The notes below the pieces were generated by a model that saw nothing but the letters and a program-made list of their open reading frames with translations, ran no database searches and was not told the DNA's origin. Source: Terriglobia bacterium (lineage in GTDB: Bacteria; Acidobacteriota; Terriglobia; Terriglobales; Acidobacteriaceae). From it: a stretch of 64,000 bases of DNA. The position numbers and the translations under genes are program-made. The stretch's first letter is position 1. The number at the start of each line of letters is the position of its first letter. Of this stretch, positions 33,889 to 43,272 are shown in pieces. Where the stretch lies: NCBI GenBank assembly GCA_020072585.1, contig JAIQGL010000017.1:213223-277222 (forward strand). The letters are read 5' to 3'.

Positions 33889-34329
33889 ATGACAAAATTG
33901 GCCAGACAGCAACTGATTGTCGAACTCGCGCACGAAGGCCCCCTGCCCAACCAGCAGGAGCTGTGCAAGGTGCTTGCGCGCCGGGGCTTCCCGGTCACGC
34001 AGGCCACCCTTTCGCGGGACATCAATGAGCTGCGCCTGGTGCGGACGCCCGAAGGCTACGCTTTGGCCAATGGCGATGCGCCCAGTGAACCGCTCCCCGC
34101 GGTTTCACGCGTGGTGCGGGAGTTTGTACGCGAGGTCCGGCGCGCCCAGAACCTGCTGGTGATCAAGACCACTTCCGGCAGCGCCCAGCCGGTGGCCCTT
34201 GCCGTGGACAGCGAGGGATGGGAAGAAGTGGTCGGCACCGTCGCCGGCGATGATACTGTGCTCATCATCACGCCCGACAATAAAAATGCCAGGAAGCTAC
34301 AGACGCGCCTTGAGGACATGCGCGCCTGA
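33889..34329 (+). CDS. argR: Arginine repressor ArgR
   Basis: A 146-residue ArgR/AhrC. The N-terminal winged-helix domain (about 1-70) has NQQELCKVLARRGFPVTQATLSRDI, with the conserved TLSRD recognition helix. The C-terminal domain (about 85-146) has the oligomerisation and arginine-binding motif VAGDDTVLIITPDNKNAR; GDDT is the typical Asp pair that binds arginine. It heads the arginine cluster: its stop overlaps the argC ATG by one base. No ribosome site lies upstream, and ARG boxes sit directly before the ATG, which suggests leaderless, autoregulated expression. Confidence 0.95.
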   Translation: MTKLARQQLIVELAHEGPLPNQQELCKVLARRGFPVTQATLSRDINELRLVRTPEGYALANGDAPSEPLPAVSRVVREFVREVRRAQNLLVIKTTSGSAQPVALAVDSEGWEEVVGTVAGDDTVLIITPDNKNARKLQTRLEDMRA

Positions 34330-35375
34330 TGCCGCAAACAATCCAGCCCGCGGTTGTTGGAGCAACCGGCTATGCCGGTTTTGAATTGGCGCGCCTGCTC
34401 GCGCGTCATCCTCACGCCAAAAAACCCGTACTTTTCACGCGCAACGGTGAGGGCGGCTCTCCAGCAAAACTGGACGAGCTTTATCCGCACGTCAGCGGCA
34501 ATGGTGGCTACCCCCTGGTGCCTTTTGATTGGGAAAGCGTGCGGGCACAAGGCGTTGACGTGTTGTTCCTGGCCACACCGCATGAAGTCTCGCGCGAGTG
34601 GGTCCCGGAAGCGATGGAGCAGGGCGTCCACGTGATTGACCTGAGTGGCGCATGGCGGCTGGGCACGCCGGAGTACCGCGCCATCTACGACTTCAAGGAC
34701 GATAATCCCGCGCTTGCCGACAAACTCACCGCGCAGGCGGTCTACGGAATCCCTGAACTGCATCGCGATGAGCTGAAAGAAGCCGCGCTGGTGGCCAATG
34801 CCGGCTGTTATGCCACTTCCATCATCCTTGCGCTTGCACCGCTGGTGCGCGCGGGGCTGGTTGATCTGGATCACGGAGTGGTCTGTGATTCCAAGTCCGG
34901 GGTTTCCGGGGCGGGCAAGCAGCCTACGCAGAAAACCCACTTCGTGGAAGTGGCAGAAAACCTATCCGCGTACTCGGTCTTCAATCATCGCCATACCGGG
35001 GAGATTCTGGAGCAGCTTGGCCTGCTCCCGGAACAGCTTATATTCACGCCGCATCTGCTGCCGATTCCGCGAGGAATTCTCTCGACCATCTATGTGCGGC
35101 TGAACTCAACGATGACCGCAGATGCGATTGAAAGCTGCATGAAAAAGTTTTATTCGGCTTCTCCGTGGGTACGGGTCTTCCCTGCCGGCAAGCTGCCGCA
35201 GATCCAGTATTCACTGCATACAAATTATTGCGACGTTGGTTTTACGCTGGCGCAGGACGGCAAGCGGCTGGTCATTGTTTCCTGTCTCGATAACCTGGTG
35301 AAGGGCGCGGCCGGCCAGGCGGTGCAGAACATGAACGTGGTGTTTGGATGGAATGAAGAGGAGGGCCTGAGATGA
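34329..35375 (+). CDS. argC: N-acetyl-gamma-glutamyl-phosphate reductase
   Basis: A 348-residue enzyme for step three of arginine synthesis, the NADPH-dependent reduction of N-acetylglutamyl phosphate to the semialdehyde. The Rossmann motif GATGYAG is at 11-17, the catalytic Cys160 in ANAGCYATS and a conserved His in NHRHTGEI. Length and motif order are normal. The ATG shares a base with the argR stop (TGATG) and the stop overlaps argB (ATGA), so translation is coupled along the cluster. Confidence 0.96.
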   Translation: MPQTIQPAVVGATGYAGFELARLLARHPHAKKPVLFTRNGEGGSPAKLDELYPHVSGNGGYPLVPFDWESVRAQGVDVLFLATPHEVSREWVPEAMEQGVHVIDLSGAWRLGTPEYRAIYDFKDDNPALADKLTAQAVYGIPELHRDELKEAALVANAGCYATSIILALAPLVRAGLVDLDHGVVCDSKSGVSGAGKQPTQKTHFVEVAENLSAYSVFNHRHTGEILEQLGLLPEQLIFTPHLLPIPRGILSTIYVRLNSTMTADAIESCMKKFYSASPWVRVFPAGKLPQIQYSLHTNYCDVGFTLAQDGKRLVIVSCLDNLVKGAAGQAVQNMNVVFGWNEEEGLR

Positions 35376-36154
35376 AGATCGTGGTCAAACTCGGCGGAGC
35401 CACGCTGGAAGACGCTGCGCTGCTGCAACGAGCAGTACTGGCCGTGAAACAGCTTGCCAGAGAGCACCAGGTCGCCGTGGTCCACGGCGGCGGCGGTGCG
35501 CTTACGCGCATGCTGGCACAGATGGGCAAGCAGAGCCAGTTTATTGACGGTCTGCGCGTCACGGACGCCGAGACACGCGACTTCGCTGTGATGGTCCTTG
35601 CCGGACATATGAATAAGAAGCTGGTGGCGGCGCTGGGCAGCATTGGGCAGTCCGCCATGGGGCTTTGCGGCGGCGACGGACAGGCTTTCCGCGCGCGCAA
35701 AAAAGTAACACTTGGCCAGGACCTTGGCTTTGTGGGCGAGATCTCTTCGGTTGATCCGCGCTGGATTGAAACCATCTGGCAGGAAGGCTGTGTGCCTGTG
35801 ATTTCCAGCGTAGCCCTGGGCAGTGATGGGCAGTACTACAACATCAACGCGGACCAGATGGCCTCAGCCTGCGCCGTGGCCTGCCACGCCAATGCTTTGA
35901 TCTTTCTCACCGATGTTTCCGGCGTGAAAGACGCTGACGGTCTGGTGATCCGCTGGCTTGACCTGGGCACCGCCGCGGCACTGACACAAAAGTCCGTGAT
36001 TGCCGGGGGCATGCTCCCCAAACTGCAAGCCTGCAAAGACGCTCTTCTGCACGGCGTGAACCGTGTGCGCATTTTGCCCGCGGCTGAAGTGGAAGCTTTG
36101 CCGGAATTTTATTTCGCCAAGATTGAATCAGGAACGGAGGTTCTGGTCGCTTGA
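35372..36154 (+). CDS. argB: Acetylglutamate kinase
   Basis: A 260-residue amino-acid kinase that phosphorylates N-acetylglutamate, step two of the pathway. Seen are the N-terminal VKLGGATLED, the glycine loop VVHGGGGALTRM, the substrate region INADQMASA and the ATP-binding end VIAGGMLPKLQAC. It is short at the N-terminus and lacks the extra helix found in arginine-inhibited hexameric NAGKs, so it is probably of the arginine-insensitive dimeric type, with control mainly through ArgR (inference). It overlaps argC and argD by 4 bp each. Confidence 0.95.
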   Translation: MKIVVKLGGATLEDAALLQRAVLAVKQLAREHQVAVVHGGGGALTRMLAQMGKQSQFIDGLRVTDAETRDFAVMVLAGHMNKKLVAALGSIGQSAMGLCGGDGQAFRARKKVTLGQDLGFVGEISSVDPRWIETIWQEGCVPVISSVALGSDGQYYNINADQMASACAVACHANALIFLTDVSGVKDADGLVIRWLDLGTAAALTQKSVIAGGMLPKLQACKDALLHGVNRVRILPAAEVEALPEFYFAKIESGTEVLVA

Positions 36155-37389
36155 ACTTGGAACAGGTAAGCAAACTCGAATCCAAACTGCTGGTCTCAAC
36201 CTATGACCGCTATCCGGTATTGCTGCATAAAGGCCGCGGCGTCTACCTCTATGACAACAAGGGCCGCCGTTACCTGGATTTGCTGAGCGGCATCGGGGTA
36301 AACGCGCTGGGGTACGCGCATCCGGCAATCACGAAGACGATCGCACGGCAGGCCAAGCTGCTGGTGCATACGTCGAACCTTTTTTACCACGAGTATCAGG
36401 GACGTCTGGCCGCCGCGCTGACAAAAATTTCCGGCATGGACCGCGTGTTCTTCACCAATAGCGGAACGGAAGCCTGGGAAGGCGCACTGAAGCTGGCACG
36501 GGCCTATGCCCAGGCAAACTGCGTTCAGGGCGAGCAGCCAAAGTTCCGGATTCTTGCATTGGAGCATGCTTTCCATGGCAGAACCTTTGGCGCCATGTCC
36601 ACCACGCACAAAGAAAAATATCGCCTCCCGTTTGCACCCATGGTGCCTGGAGTTGAGTTTGTCCAGTTCAATGACGTGGCTGACCTGGAACGCAAGTTTG
36701 ACTCAACGGTCTGCGCGATTGGGTTTGAGTTTGTGCAGGGCGAGGGTGGCATCCGTCCGGTAAGCGGGGCGTTTGCCGAGGCCGCGCACAAGCTTGCTCG
36801 CAAGCACAATGCCCTGCTGATCGCCGATGAGATCCAAAGCGGCATGGGACGCACCGGCAAATGGTTTGCCTACCAGCATTACGGAATCCAGCCTGACCTG
36901 GTTACCGTCGCCAAGCCGATTGCTGGCGGGCTGCCGCTGGGCGCTTTGCTCGCCTCAGAAAAAGTCTCTGGATGCATTCATCCGGGCATGCATGGAACAA
37001 CCTTCGGCGGAGGACCGTTGGCCTGCGCCGTTGCACTGCAGCTGGTCACGATCCTGGAAAAAGAAAAGCTGCTTAGCCATATTCAAAAAACGGGCAGCTA
37101 CCTGATGGAACAGCTCCACAAACTCCAGGCGAAGCATCCCGGCATTGTTGAAGTCCGGGGCCAGGGGCTGATGATCGGAATGGAACTTGAATCCGCGGAG
37201 CTGGCGAAACAGGTTTTTCAACAGATGCTGAAGCTGGGCACGATTGTGAACCGGACGGACGAAACCGTGATCCGGTTTCTACCGCCCTTCATCATCAAAA
37301 AGCAACACATCGATACTGCCGTACGCCAGCTTGATCAGGTATTGGCGAAGAGCACCACGGCGGTTACCACCACGGGGAGGAACAAATAA
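36151..37389 (+). CDS. argD: Acetylornithine aminotransferase
   Basis: A 412-residue PLP aminotransferase of class III that converts the N-acetylglutamate semialdehyde to N-acetylornithine. Visible are LDLLSGIGVNALGYAHP, the FFTNSGTEAWEGALKLAR cofactor loop, the DEIQSGMGRTG stretch and Lys255 in TVAKPIAGG. The start is TTG 36151, overlapping the argB stop (TTGA), with GGAGG ten bases upstream. The enzyme often also acts on succinyl-diaminopimelate. Three bases separate its stop from the argF ATG. Confidence 0.95.
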   Translation: MNLEQVSKLESKLLVSTYDRYPVLLHKGRGVYLYDNKGRRYLDLLSGIGVNALGYAHPAITKTIARQAKLLVHTSNLFYHEYQGRLAAALTKISGMDRVFFTNSGTEAWEGALKLARAYAQANCVQGEQPKFRILALEHAFHGRTFGAMSTTHKEKYRLPFAPMVPGVEFVQFNDVADLERKFDSTVCAIGFEFVQGEGGIRPVSGAFAEAAHKLARKHNALLIADEIQSGMGRTGKWFAYQHYGIQPDLVTVAKPIAGGLPLGALLASEKVSGCIHPGMHGTTFGGGPLACAVALQLVTILEKEKLLSHIQKTGSYLMEQLHKLQAKHPGIVEVRGQGLMIGMELESAELAKQVFQQMLKLGTIVNRTDETVIRFLPPFIIKKQHIDTAVRQLDQVLAKSTTAVTTTGRNK

Positions 37390-37392
37390 ACC

Positions 37393-38406
37393 ATGATGCC
37401 AGCAAGGATGTACGACCTCACAGCCATGCGAGCGCCGGTGGAGCAGCCGGTTATCTGCCGCGATCTGGTTTCCACACAGGACTTTTCTCCGGAAGAGACC
37501 AAGTCACTGTTTGAGCTGACGCACATCATCAAGCATCGTCCGGCTGATTTTCGCGGCGCGCTGGCGGGCAAGCAGCTGGTGCTGTTCTTTGAAAAAGCGT
37601 CCTTGCGCACGCGCCTGACCTTTGAGGCCGGCATGGCGAGCCTTGGTGGTACGTCATTGTTCATGGACCAGACGCGTTCCCTTCTGGGCGAACGCGAGCC
37701 GGTGTGCGACATCGCACGCAACGTGGAGCGCTGGGTGGATGCGGTTGTACTCCGCACCTATTCCCACAAGACCATTGTGGAGATGGCGCGGCACACCTGC
37801 ATTCCGGTAATCAACGCGCTGAGTGACAGTGAACATCCATGCCAGGCATTTGCCGACTTTTTCACCCTGGAAGAAAAATTTGGCGACCTGAGCAAAGTGC
37901 ATCTGGCCTATATTGGCGACGGTAATAACGTGGCGCACTCGCTCATGCTGGCCGCTGCTGCGCTGGGTACCAGTATTTCTGTTGCAACGCCTGAAGGTTA
38001 TGCGCCAGGTCCGGAGATGACTGCGGCGGCAAAGCGGATTGCACGGACCACAGGCGCCATCATCGACATTACGCACGACGCCGTAAAAGCCGTTACCGGC
38101 GCGAACGCGATCTACACGGACGTGTGGGCCAGCATGGGGCAGGAAGCCGAGGCTGCGGAGCGGGCGAAGATCTTTGCGCCGTATCAGGTAAATGACAAGC
38201 TGTTCTCGTACGCAGCACCGCATGCCGTATTTATGCATTGCCTGCCGGCGCATCGCGGAGAAGAGGTTACTGCCAGCGTAATCGATTCGCCCCGGTCCAT
38301 TGTTTTTGATCAGGCCGAGAACCGCATGCACATACAGAAAGCAATCTTACTTTTACTGCTGGGCAGCGGCATGCGCACAGCGCCTACAAGGAGCAATCAT
38401 GCGTGA
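37393..38406 (+). CDS. argF: Ornithine carbamoyltransferase
   Basis: A 337-residue transcarbamylase that makes citrulline from ornithine and carbamoyl phosphate. Carbamoyl-phosphate binding motif is FEKASLRTR, with Leu in place of the Thr of STRTR; the HPCQ motif is in [10 protein letters not shown] and the ornithine loop in [17 protein letters not shown] is also seen in N-acetylornithine transcarbamylases, but presence of argJ (which releases ornithine) favours plain OTC. Preceded by GGGAGGAA. The last 8 bp overlap argG, whose AAGGAG site lies inside this gene. Confidence 0.93.
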   Translation: MMPARMYDLTAMRAPVEQPVICRDLVSTQDFSPEETKSLFELTHIIKHRPADFRGALAGKQLVLFFEKASLRTRLTFEAGMASLGGTSLFMDQTRSLLGEREPVCDIARNVERWVDAVVLRTYSHKTIVEMARHTCIPVINALSDSEHPCQAFADFFTLEEKFGDLSKVHLAYIGDGNNVAHSLMLAAAALGTSISVATPEGYAPGPEMTAAAKRIARTTGAIIDITHDAVKAVTGANAIYTDVWASMGQEAEAAERAKIFAPYQVNDKLFSYAAPHAVFMHCLPAHRGEEVTASVIDSPRSIVFDQAENRMHIQKAILLLLLGSGMRTAPTRSNHA

Positions 38407-39625
38407 GAAAGTAGTTCTGGCTTATTCCGGAGGCCTTGACACCTCAATCATCATTCCGTGGCTTAAGGAAAACTATAACTGTGACGTGATCGCCATGATC
38501 GCCGATGTTGGCCAGGGCGATGATATTGACTCCGTGGTGGAGAAGGCGCACAAGACCGGCGCGGCCAAGGTGATCGTGAAAGACCTGCGCGAGGAATTTC
38601 TGCGCGACTACGTGTTCCCCGCTCTGCGCGCCGGTGCGGAATATGAGCACAAATATCTGCTGGGAACTTCGCTGGCCCGGCCGGTAATCGCCAAGCATCA
38701 GGTCGAGGTGGCACTGAAAGAAAACGCCACCGCACTGGCACACGGATGTACCGGCAAAGGCAACGACCAGGTCCGCTTTGAACACGCCTTCCAGGCGCTG
38801 GCGCCGGAGTTGAAGATCATCGCGCCGTGGCGGGAGTGGACACTCAAATCTCGCGAAGACTGCCTGGACTATGCCGAGCAGCGCGGCATCTCCGTAACGG
38901 CAAGCCGCACGAAAATCCATAGTCGTGACCGCAATATCTGGCACCTGAGCCATGAAGGCGGCGAACTGGAAGACCCGGCCAATGCGCCATTTGAATCCAC
39001 ATGGCAGCTGACACGCTCACCGCAGGAAGCGCCGGACCGCGAAGAAACCGTGGTGATCGGGTATGAAGCAGGCACTCCGGTTTCAGTCAACGGGCAAAAG
39101 CTTGATCCGGTCTCGCTGGTTGAGCTGTTGAATGAAATTGGCGGGCGCAATGCGATTGGCCGCATTGATCTGGTGGAAAACCGCTTTGTCGGGATCAAAT
39201 CACGCGGCTGCTATGAGACGCCCGGCGGCACATTGCTACTGACCGCACACCGCGAGCTGGAAGCGCTTTGCCTGGAACGCGAGGTCATGCATTATAAGCA
39301 GCTCATCGCGCTCAAATACGCTGAGATCGTCTATTACGGGCTGTGGTTCACGCCCTTGCGCGAAGCGCTGGACGCTTTTGTTGAGAAGACGCAGAAGGAA
39401 GTGAGCGGCACCGTGACGCTCAAGCTCTACAAGGGCAACGTAACCATCGGCGGACGCGAGTCTGAGTTCTCACTCTACCGCACGGACCTTTCCTCGTTCA
39501 CCATGAGCGAAAGCTACGACCAGAAAGATGCCGAGGGATTCATCCGTATTCTTGGCCTGCCTGCACGCTCGCTGGCAAGGCTGAAGCAGAGGCAGCGTGT
39601 TGGCACGGAGGAGACAGCGAAGTGA
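38399..39625 (+). CDS. argG: Argininosuccinate synthase
   Basis: A 408-residue ATP-dependent ligase that joins citrulline and aspartate. The ATP pyrophosphatase loop [10 protein letters not shown] is at residues 7-16 and [13 protein letters not shown] follows in the expected place. The frame is open 33 codons further up, inside argF, but ATG 38399 has AAGGAG five bases before it and gives the normal N-terminus. The stop overlaps the argH GTG (GTGA). Confidence 0.96.
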   Translation: MREKVVLAYSGGLDTSIIIPWLKENYNCDVIAMIADVGQGDDIDSVVEKAHKTGAAKVIVKDLREEFLRDYVFPALRAGAEYEHKYLLGTSLARPVIAKHQVEVALKENATALAHGCTGKGNDQVRFEHAFQALAPELKIIAPWREWTLKSREDCLDYAEQRGISVTASRTKIHSRDRNIWHLSHEGGELEDPANAPFESTWQLTRSPQEAPDREETVVIGYEAGTPVSVNGQKLDPVSLVELLNEIGGRNAIGRIDLVENRFVGIKSRGCYETPGGTLLLTAHRELEALCLEREVMHYKQLIALKYAEIVYYGLWFTPLREALDAFVEKTQKEVSGTVTLKLYKGNVTIGGRESEFSLYRTDLSSFTMSESYDQKDAEGFIRILGLPARSLARLKQRQRVGTEETAK

Positions 39626-41025
39626 AGATGTGGTCAGGCCGTTTCCGGCAGCCTCTGGACCCGCATTTCGAAGAGTGGCAGCGGTCATTTCCGTTTGACC
39701 AGAAGTTGCTGCGCTATGAACTGGCGGCCAGCCGCGCCCACGCGCAGGCACTGAAAGCCGCAGGAATTATTACGCCCGCGGAGTTCGGGCTAATCTCGTC
39801 CGCGCTGGACGAGATTAGCAAGACCAGCGAACAGGAGCCTGAGTACTTCAACGATCCTGAGGCGGAAGACGTTCATCACTTTGTCGAAAAGAAGCTAGTC
39901 GCGCTGATCGGCGAGTCAGGTAAGAAACTGCACAGCGGACGCAGCCGTAATGAGCAGATTGCAACTGATCTGCGCTTGTTTACCCGCGACTCCATTGATC
40001 ATCTGCGCTCACTCCTGGGCGATTTTCTGGAGACGCTGCTGGACCGCGCCGAAAAAACGAAGTCTCTTTTTATGCCCGCCTATACGCATCTCCAGCGGGC
40101 GGAGCCAGTGCTGACCTCACACTGGCTCCTGGCTTATTTTGAGATGTTCTGGCGGGACGGGGAACGCCTGCTTGACTGCCGGGAGCGTGCGAATGAATGC
40201 CCGCTGGGCTCTGGAGCGGTTGCCGGGGCTACACTTCCTCTTGATCGCACGCTAGTGAGCCGGGCGCTTGGATTCGCGCGCCCCACGGCAAACAGTATGG
40301 ATGCCACCAGCGACCGTGACTTCGCGCTGGAGCTCGTGAGTCATCTGGCACTGCTGGCTGTTCACCTCAGCCGCTGGGCGGAAGAGTTTATCCTCTTTGC
40401 CACGCAAGAATATGCCTTCATCAAACTTCCCGAGGCCTATTCCACCGGTAGCAGCGCCATGCCGCAGAAACAGAACCCTGACGCTCTGGAACTGATTCGT
40501 GGCAAATCCGCGCGGCTCATCGGCAATCAGGTGGCTTTGCTGACGGCGATGAAGGGGCTACCGCTGGCCTACAACAAAGACATGCAGGAGACGCAGGAGC
40601 CATTGTTCGAAGCTATATCCGCCGCCGGTCATTGCCTGAAAGTGGCTACGGGTTTCATGCGCCAGGTGGAGTTTAACCAGGAGCGCATGAAGGCAGCTTG
40701 CGAGAGCGGCTTTATGAATGCCATGGCAGCAGCCACGTATCTGGCAAAGCGGGGCGTACCTTTTCGCCAGGCGCATGAGATCGTCGCCCACGCGGTGCAG
40801 AAATGCCTTGAGCAGGAATGTGAATTGGCGCAGCTTTCACTTGGCGAGCTGCGTGAGTTCAGCCCGGCATTTGACGTAGATATTTACGAGAATTTAAAAG
40901 TCGAAAACGTTCTGGCATGTCACGATGTCATGGGCGGAACAGCGCCTCATCGCGTGCAACAGGCAATCTCGGCGGCAAAAGAAAAACTGGCCGCGATGCA
41001 GGAGGCGCATGGTACACACGCGTAA
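39622..41025 (+). CDS. argH: Argininosuccinate lyase
   Basis: A 467-residue fumarase-superfamily enzyme that releases arginine and fumarate. Family signature [12 protein letters not shown], with the flexible loop Ser, and the helical stretch [17 protein letters not shown] are clear. Start GTG 39622 has GGAGGAG eight bases upstream; ATG two codons on is an alternative. The gene overlaps the following N-acetyltransferase by 17 bp. In some marine bacteria these two activities are fused as ArgH(A), so this may reflect the unfused neighbours. Confidence 0.95.
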   Translation: MKMWSGRFRQPLDPHFEEWQRSFPFDQKLLRYELAASRAHAQALKAAGIITPAEFGLISSALDEISKTSEQEPEYFNDPEAEDVHHFVEKKLVALIGESGKKLHSGRSRNEQIATDLRLFTRDSIDHLRSLLGDFLETLLDRAEKTKSLFMPAYTHLQRAEPVLTSHWLLAYFEMFWRDGERLLDCRERANECPLGSGAVAGATLPLDRTLVSRALGFARPTANSMDATSDRDFALELVSHLALLAVHLSRWAEEFILFATQEYAFIKLPEAYSTGSSAMPQKQNPDALELIRGKSARLIGNQVALLTAMKGLPLAYNKDMQETQEPLFEAISAAGHCLKVATGFMRQVEFNQERMKAACESGFMNAMAAATYLAKRGVPFRQAHEIVAHAVQKCLEQECELAQLSLGELREFSPAFDVDIYENLKVENVLACHDVMGGTAPHRVQQAISAAKEKLAAMQEAHGTHA

Positions 41026-41530
41026 TGCCATCCTGCCGGACGTGGAACAAATTCATGCGATCATCCGGGCCTATTCCGGCAACGGAACGCTGCTGCCTCG
41101 CACGCTGGCGGAGCTGCGGGAAAATGTGCGCGACTTTGTGGTGGCAGAAGATGATCACGGCAAAATCGTAGGTTGCGGCGCCTTGCATCTCTACGGCATG
41201 CATCTGGCGGAGATTCGTTCCATCGCCGTAACGCCTTCTACCAAAGGGCTGGGCGCCGGACGCAAACTGGTGGAAGCACTGCTACAGGAAGCCGCTCGGC
41301 ATGAAGTAACGTGCGTCTGCTTGTTCACGCGCATCCCGGAATTTTTTGCTCATATGGGCTTCAGCATCGCCAGGCGCGATGATCTGCCTGACAAGATTTA
41401 TAAAGACTGCGTGCATTGCCCAGCGTTCAACGCATGCGACGAAATCGCCATGTATCGCGGCGAGATTCCCAAGCACAACGGGGTCCGTGACTTGCAGATC
41501 CCCAAACCGCTGGTTAAGCTGACGGTGTGA
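41009..41530 (+). CDS. argA: Short-form N-acetylglutamate synthase (GNAT)
   Basis: A 173-residue GNAT-fold acetyltransferase that makes N-acetylglutamate from glutamate and acetyl-CoA, the entry step. The fold is seen in VEQIHAIIRAY, IVGCGALHLYG, EIRSIAVTPSTKGLGAGRKLVEALL (acetyl-CoA loop KGLGAG) and the tail FNACDEIAMY with CVHCPAFNAC. This is the stand-alone short type rather than the ArgB-like plus GNAT E. coli ArgA. ATG 41009 follows GGAGG and starts 17 bp before the argH stop. It overlaps argJ by 4 bp. The assignment is mainly from context and GNAT motifs. Confidence 0.85.
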   Translation: MVHTRNAILPDVEQIHAIIRAYSGNGTLLPRTLAELRENVRDFVVAEDDHGKIVGCGALHLYGMHLAEIRSIAVTPSTKGLGAGRKLVEALLQEAARHEVTCVCLFTRIPEFFAHMGFSIARRDDLPDKIYKDCVHCPAFNACDEIAMYRGEIPKHNGVRDLQIPKPLVKLTV

Positions 41531-42714
41531 GCACAAATTCGCCCCAGGGATTTCTCTTTTCCGCGTGTGCGGCCGGCATCAAAGCCAGCGGCAAGCCTGA
41601 TCTAGCGCTTGCTCTTGTGCCAGACGGAGCTTCCGCCGCCGCCTTGTTCACACGCAACCAGATTGTTGCGGCGCCGGTGACGGTTGGCCGCGAACACCTT
41701 CGCCGCGGGCAAGGGCTGATGCGGGCTTTGATTGTAAATGCCGGCAACGCCAACTGCGCTACAGGAAAGCAGGGGCTGAAAGCCGCAACCAGCGTTTGCA
41801 CGGGACTGGCCAGGCAGATCAAGGCCAGCGCACACCAGGTATTCCCTTCTTCCACGGGAATTATCGGCGTGCAGTTGCCGGTGGAGAAGATCCACAAGGC
41901 GTTGCCCGCATTAGTGAGTGCCGCCGCCGATGGCGATGCCGCCTTCGACCAGTTTGCCAACGCCATCCTTACCACGGACACGCATAAAAAAATCGCCTCG
42001 CAGTCAATTGTCTACAACCAAACTGAGATCAGGCTGGCTGGAGTGGCCAAGGGCGCTGGCATGATCCATCCGAACATGGCCACCATGCTGGTCTACCTGT
42101 TCACTGATCTGGCAGCCAGCCCGCGCGAATTGCACCGATGCGTGAAAGAAGCGGTGGACCAGAGCTTCAACAATATCTCCATCGACGGGGACACCTCGAC
42201 CAACGACACAGCCCTGCTGTTGGCCAGCGGAAAAAGCGGTGTGCAGTTTCAGTTCGTGAGCAGCGCATTTCAGGCGGCTCTCACCAAGGTCTGCCGGGCA
42301 CTGGCGGCGCAGATTGTGGCCGATGGTGAAGGCGTGCAGCACGTGGTCCGTTTGAACATTGAACAAGCCCGGTCGCGGAGTGAAGCGCGGCAGATTGCCG
42401 GCTCGATTGCCAATTCACCTCTGGTAAAGACCGCCTGGGCCGGCGCCGATCCCAACTGGGGACGCATCCTGGCCGCCATCGGCTATTCAGGCGTGAAGAT
42501 CAGCCCGGAGCGCATCAACATCTATCTTGGCGAACAGCAGATCTGCCGTCACGGTGCGGCGTGTCCGTTTGATGCCGAGAAAGCGCATGCTTACATGTCA
42601 GAGCCGGTGTATGAGATTCGCGTGGCGCTGGGTGCTGGAAGCGCGAGCCTGGAGTTTCTCTCCTGCGACCTCACGGCGGAATACGTGCGGATTAATGCGG
42701 ATTATTCGACATAA
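41527..42714 (+). CDS. argJ: Glutamate N-acetyltransferase / ornithine acetyltransferase
   Basis: A 395-residue ArgJ that transfers acetyl from N-acetylornithine to glutamate (cyclic pathway). It self-cleaves before a Thr nucleophile: Thr186 in HPNMATMLVYLFTD, giving alpha and beta chains. Start is GTG 41527, overlapping the argA stop. Having both argJ and a GNAT synthase is normal: ArgJ recycles acetyl groups and ArgA replenishes them. This is the last gene of the cluster; about 200 bp with dispersed repeats follow. Confidence 0.95.
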   Translation: MSTNSPQGFLFSACAAGIKASGKPDLALALVPDGASAAALFTRNQIVAAPVTVGREHLRRGQGLMRALIVNAGNANCATGKQGLKAATSVCTGLARQIKASAHQVFPSSTGIIGVQLPVEKIHKALPALVSAAADGDAAFDQFANAILTTDTHKKIASQSIVYNQTEIRLAGVAKGAGMIHPNMATMLVYLFTDLAASPRELHRCVKEAVDQSFNNISIDGDTSTNDTALLLASGKSGVQFQFVSSAFQAALTKVCRALAAQIVADGEGVQHVVRLNIEQARSRSEARQIAGSIANSPLVKTAWAGADPNWGRILAAIGYSGVKISPERINIYLGEQQICRHGAACPFDAEKAHAYMSEPVYEIRVALGAGSASLEFLSCDLTAEYVRINADYST

Positions 42715-42745
42715 AGAAACAATTGTCACCTCGCAAATAGCTTTT

Positions 42746-42781
42746 TTCTGAAATCCCGAGCGCAGCGAGGGATCCCTATCG
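42746..42781 (+). repeat. Dispersed intergenic repeat, copy 1
   Basis: Begins TTCTGAAATCCCGAGCGCAG and continues GCGAGGGATCCCTATCG. Copies lie inverted at 42834-42867 and 46004-46040. Copies 1 and 2 face each other and could fold into a long hairpin around about 50 bases. Confidence 0.7.
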
Positions 42782-42833
42782 TTATGCAAAACTTTAAAAC
42801 TCATTTATCAAGCCTTTGTAATCCACGTGGCAA

Positions 42834-42867
42834 TAGAGTTCCCTCGCTCCGCTCGGGATTTCAGAAA
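42834..42867 (-). repeat. Dispersed intergenic repeat, copy 2 (inverted)
   Basis: Inverted relative of copy 1: TTCCCTCGCTCCGCTCGGG then ATTTCAGAA. It lies just before the padR promoter. Confidence 0.7.
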
Positions 42868-42878
42868 AATCTCTCTAG

Positions 42879-42917
42879 TTGACATTCTACCCAAGTAAGA
42901 GCATATTTGGGTAGAAT
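42879..42917 (+). promoter_or_regulatory. padR promoter with perfect inverted-repeat operator
   Basis: TTGACA (42879-42884), 17-base spacer, CATATT (42902-42907). Operator arms ATTCTACCCAA (42884-42894) and TTGGGTAGAAT (42907-42917) are perfect inverted repeats overlapping the promoter. The predicted transcription start (about 42914) is two bases before the ATG at 42916, so the message would be leaderless. PadR proteins commonly repress themselves at such sites (family knowledge). Confidence 0.75.
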
Positions 42918-43272
42918 GACCACCCGAGACGAAAAAGACCACATCGCCATTTTGCAGGGAACACTGGATCTGCTGGTCTTGCGCACTCTGCTCTTTGGTC
43001 CGCAACATGGCCAGGGCATCGCCCGGGCCATCCAACTGCAATCCGGTGACGAACTGCTTATCGACCACGGTTCGCTCTATCCGGCGCTCCAGCGGCTGGA
43101 AAATCAGGACTGGATCAGCGCTGAATGGGGCATGAGTGAAAACAATCGCAAGGCCCGCTTTTACAAGCTAACCAAAGCCGGGCGCAAGCAACTTGCCCAC
43201 GAGACCAGCCAATGGGAGCGGCTGAGTGCAGCCATTGGACGAGTGCTGGCGGGACCAAAAGCGGAGGGCTAA
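42916..43272 (+). CDS. PadR-family transcriptional regulator
   Basis: A 118-residue winged-helix regulator. The PadR core is clear: [29 protein letters not shown], then the wing [26 protein letters not shown] and [16 protein letters not shown]. The ADOP gene follows without spacing (TAA then ATG). PadR plus ADOP is a frequent Acidobacteria unit in which PadR represses both genes. The open frame begins three codons earlier at a TTG inside the operator; ATG 42916 is preferred. Confidence 0.93.
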   Translation: MTTRDEKDHIAILQGTLDLLVLRTLLFGPQHGQGIARAIQLQSGDELLIDHGSLYPALQRLENQDWISAEWGMSENNRKARFYKLTKAGRKQLAHETSQWERLSAAIGRVLAGPKAEG

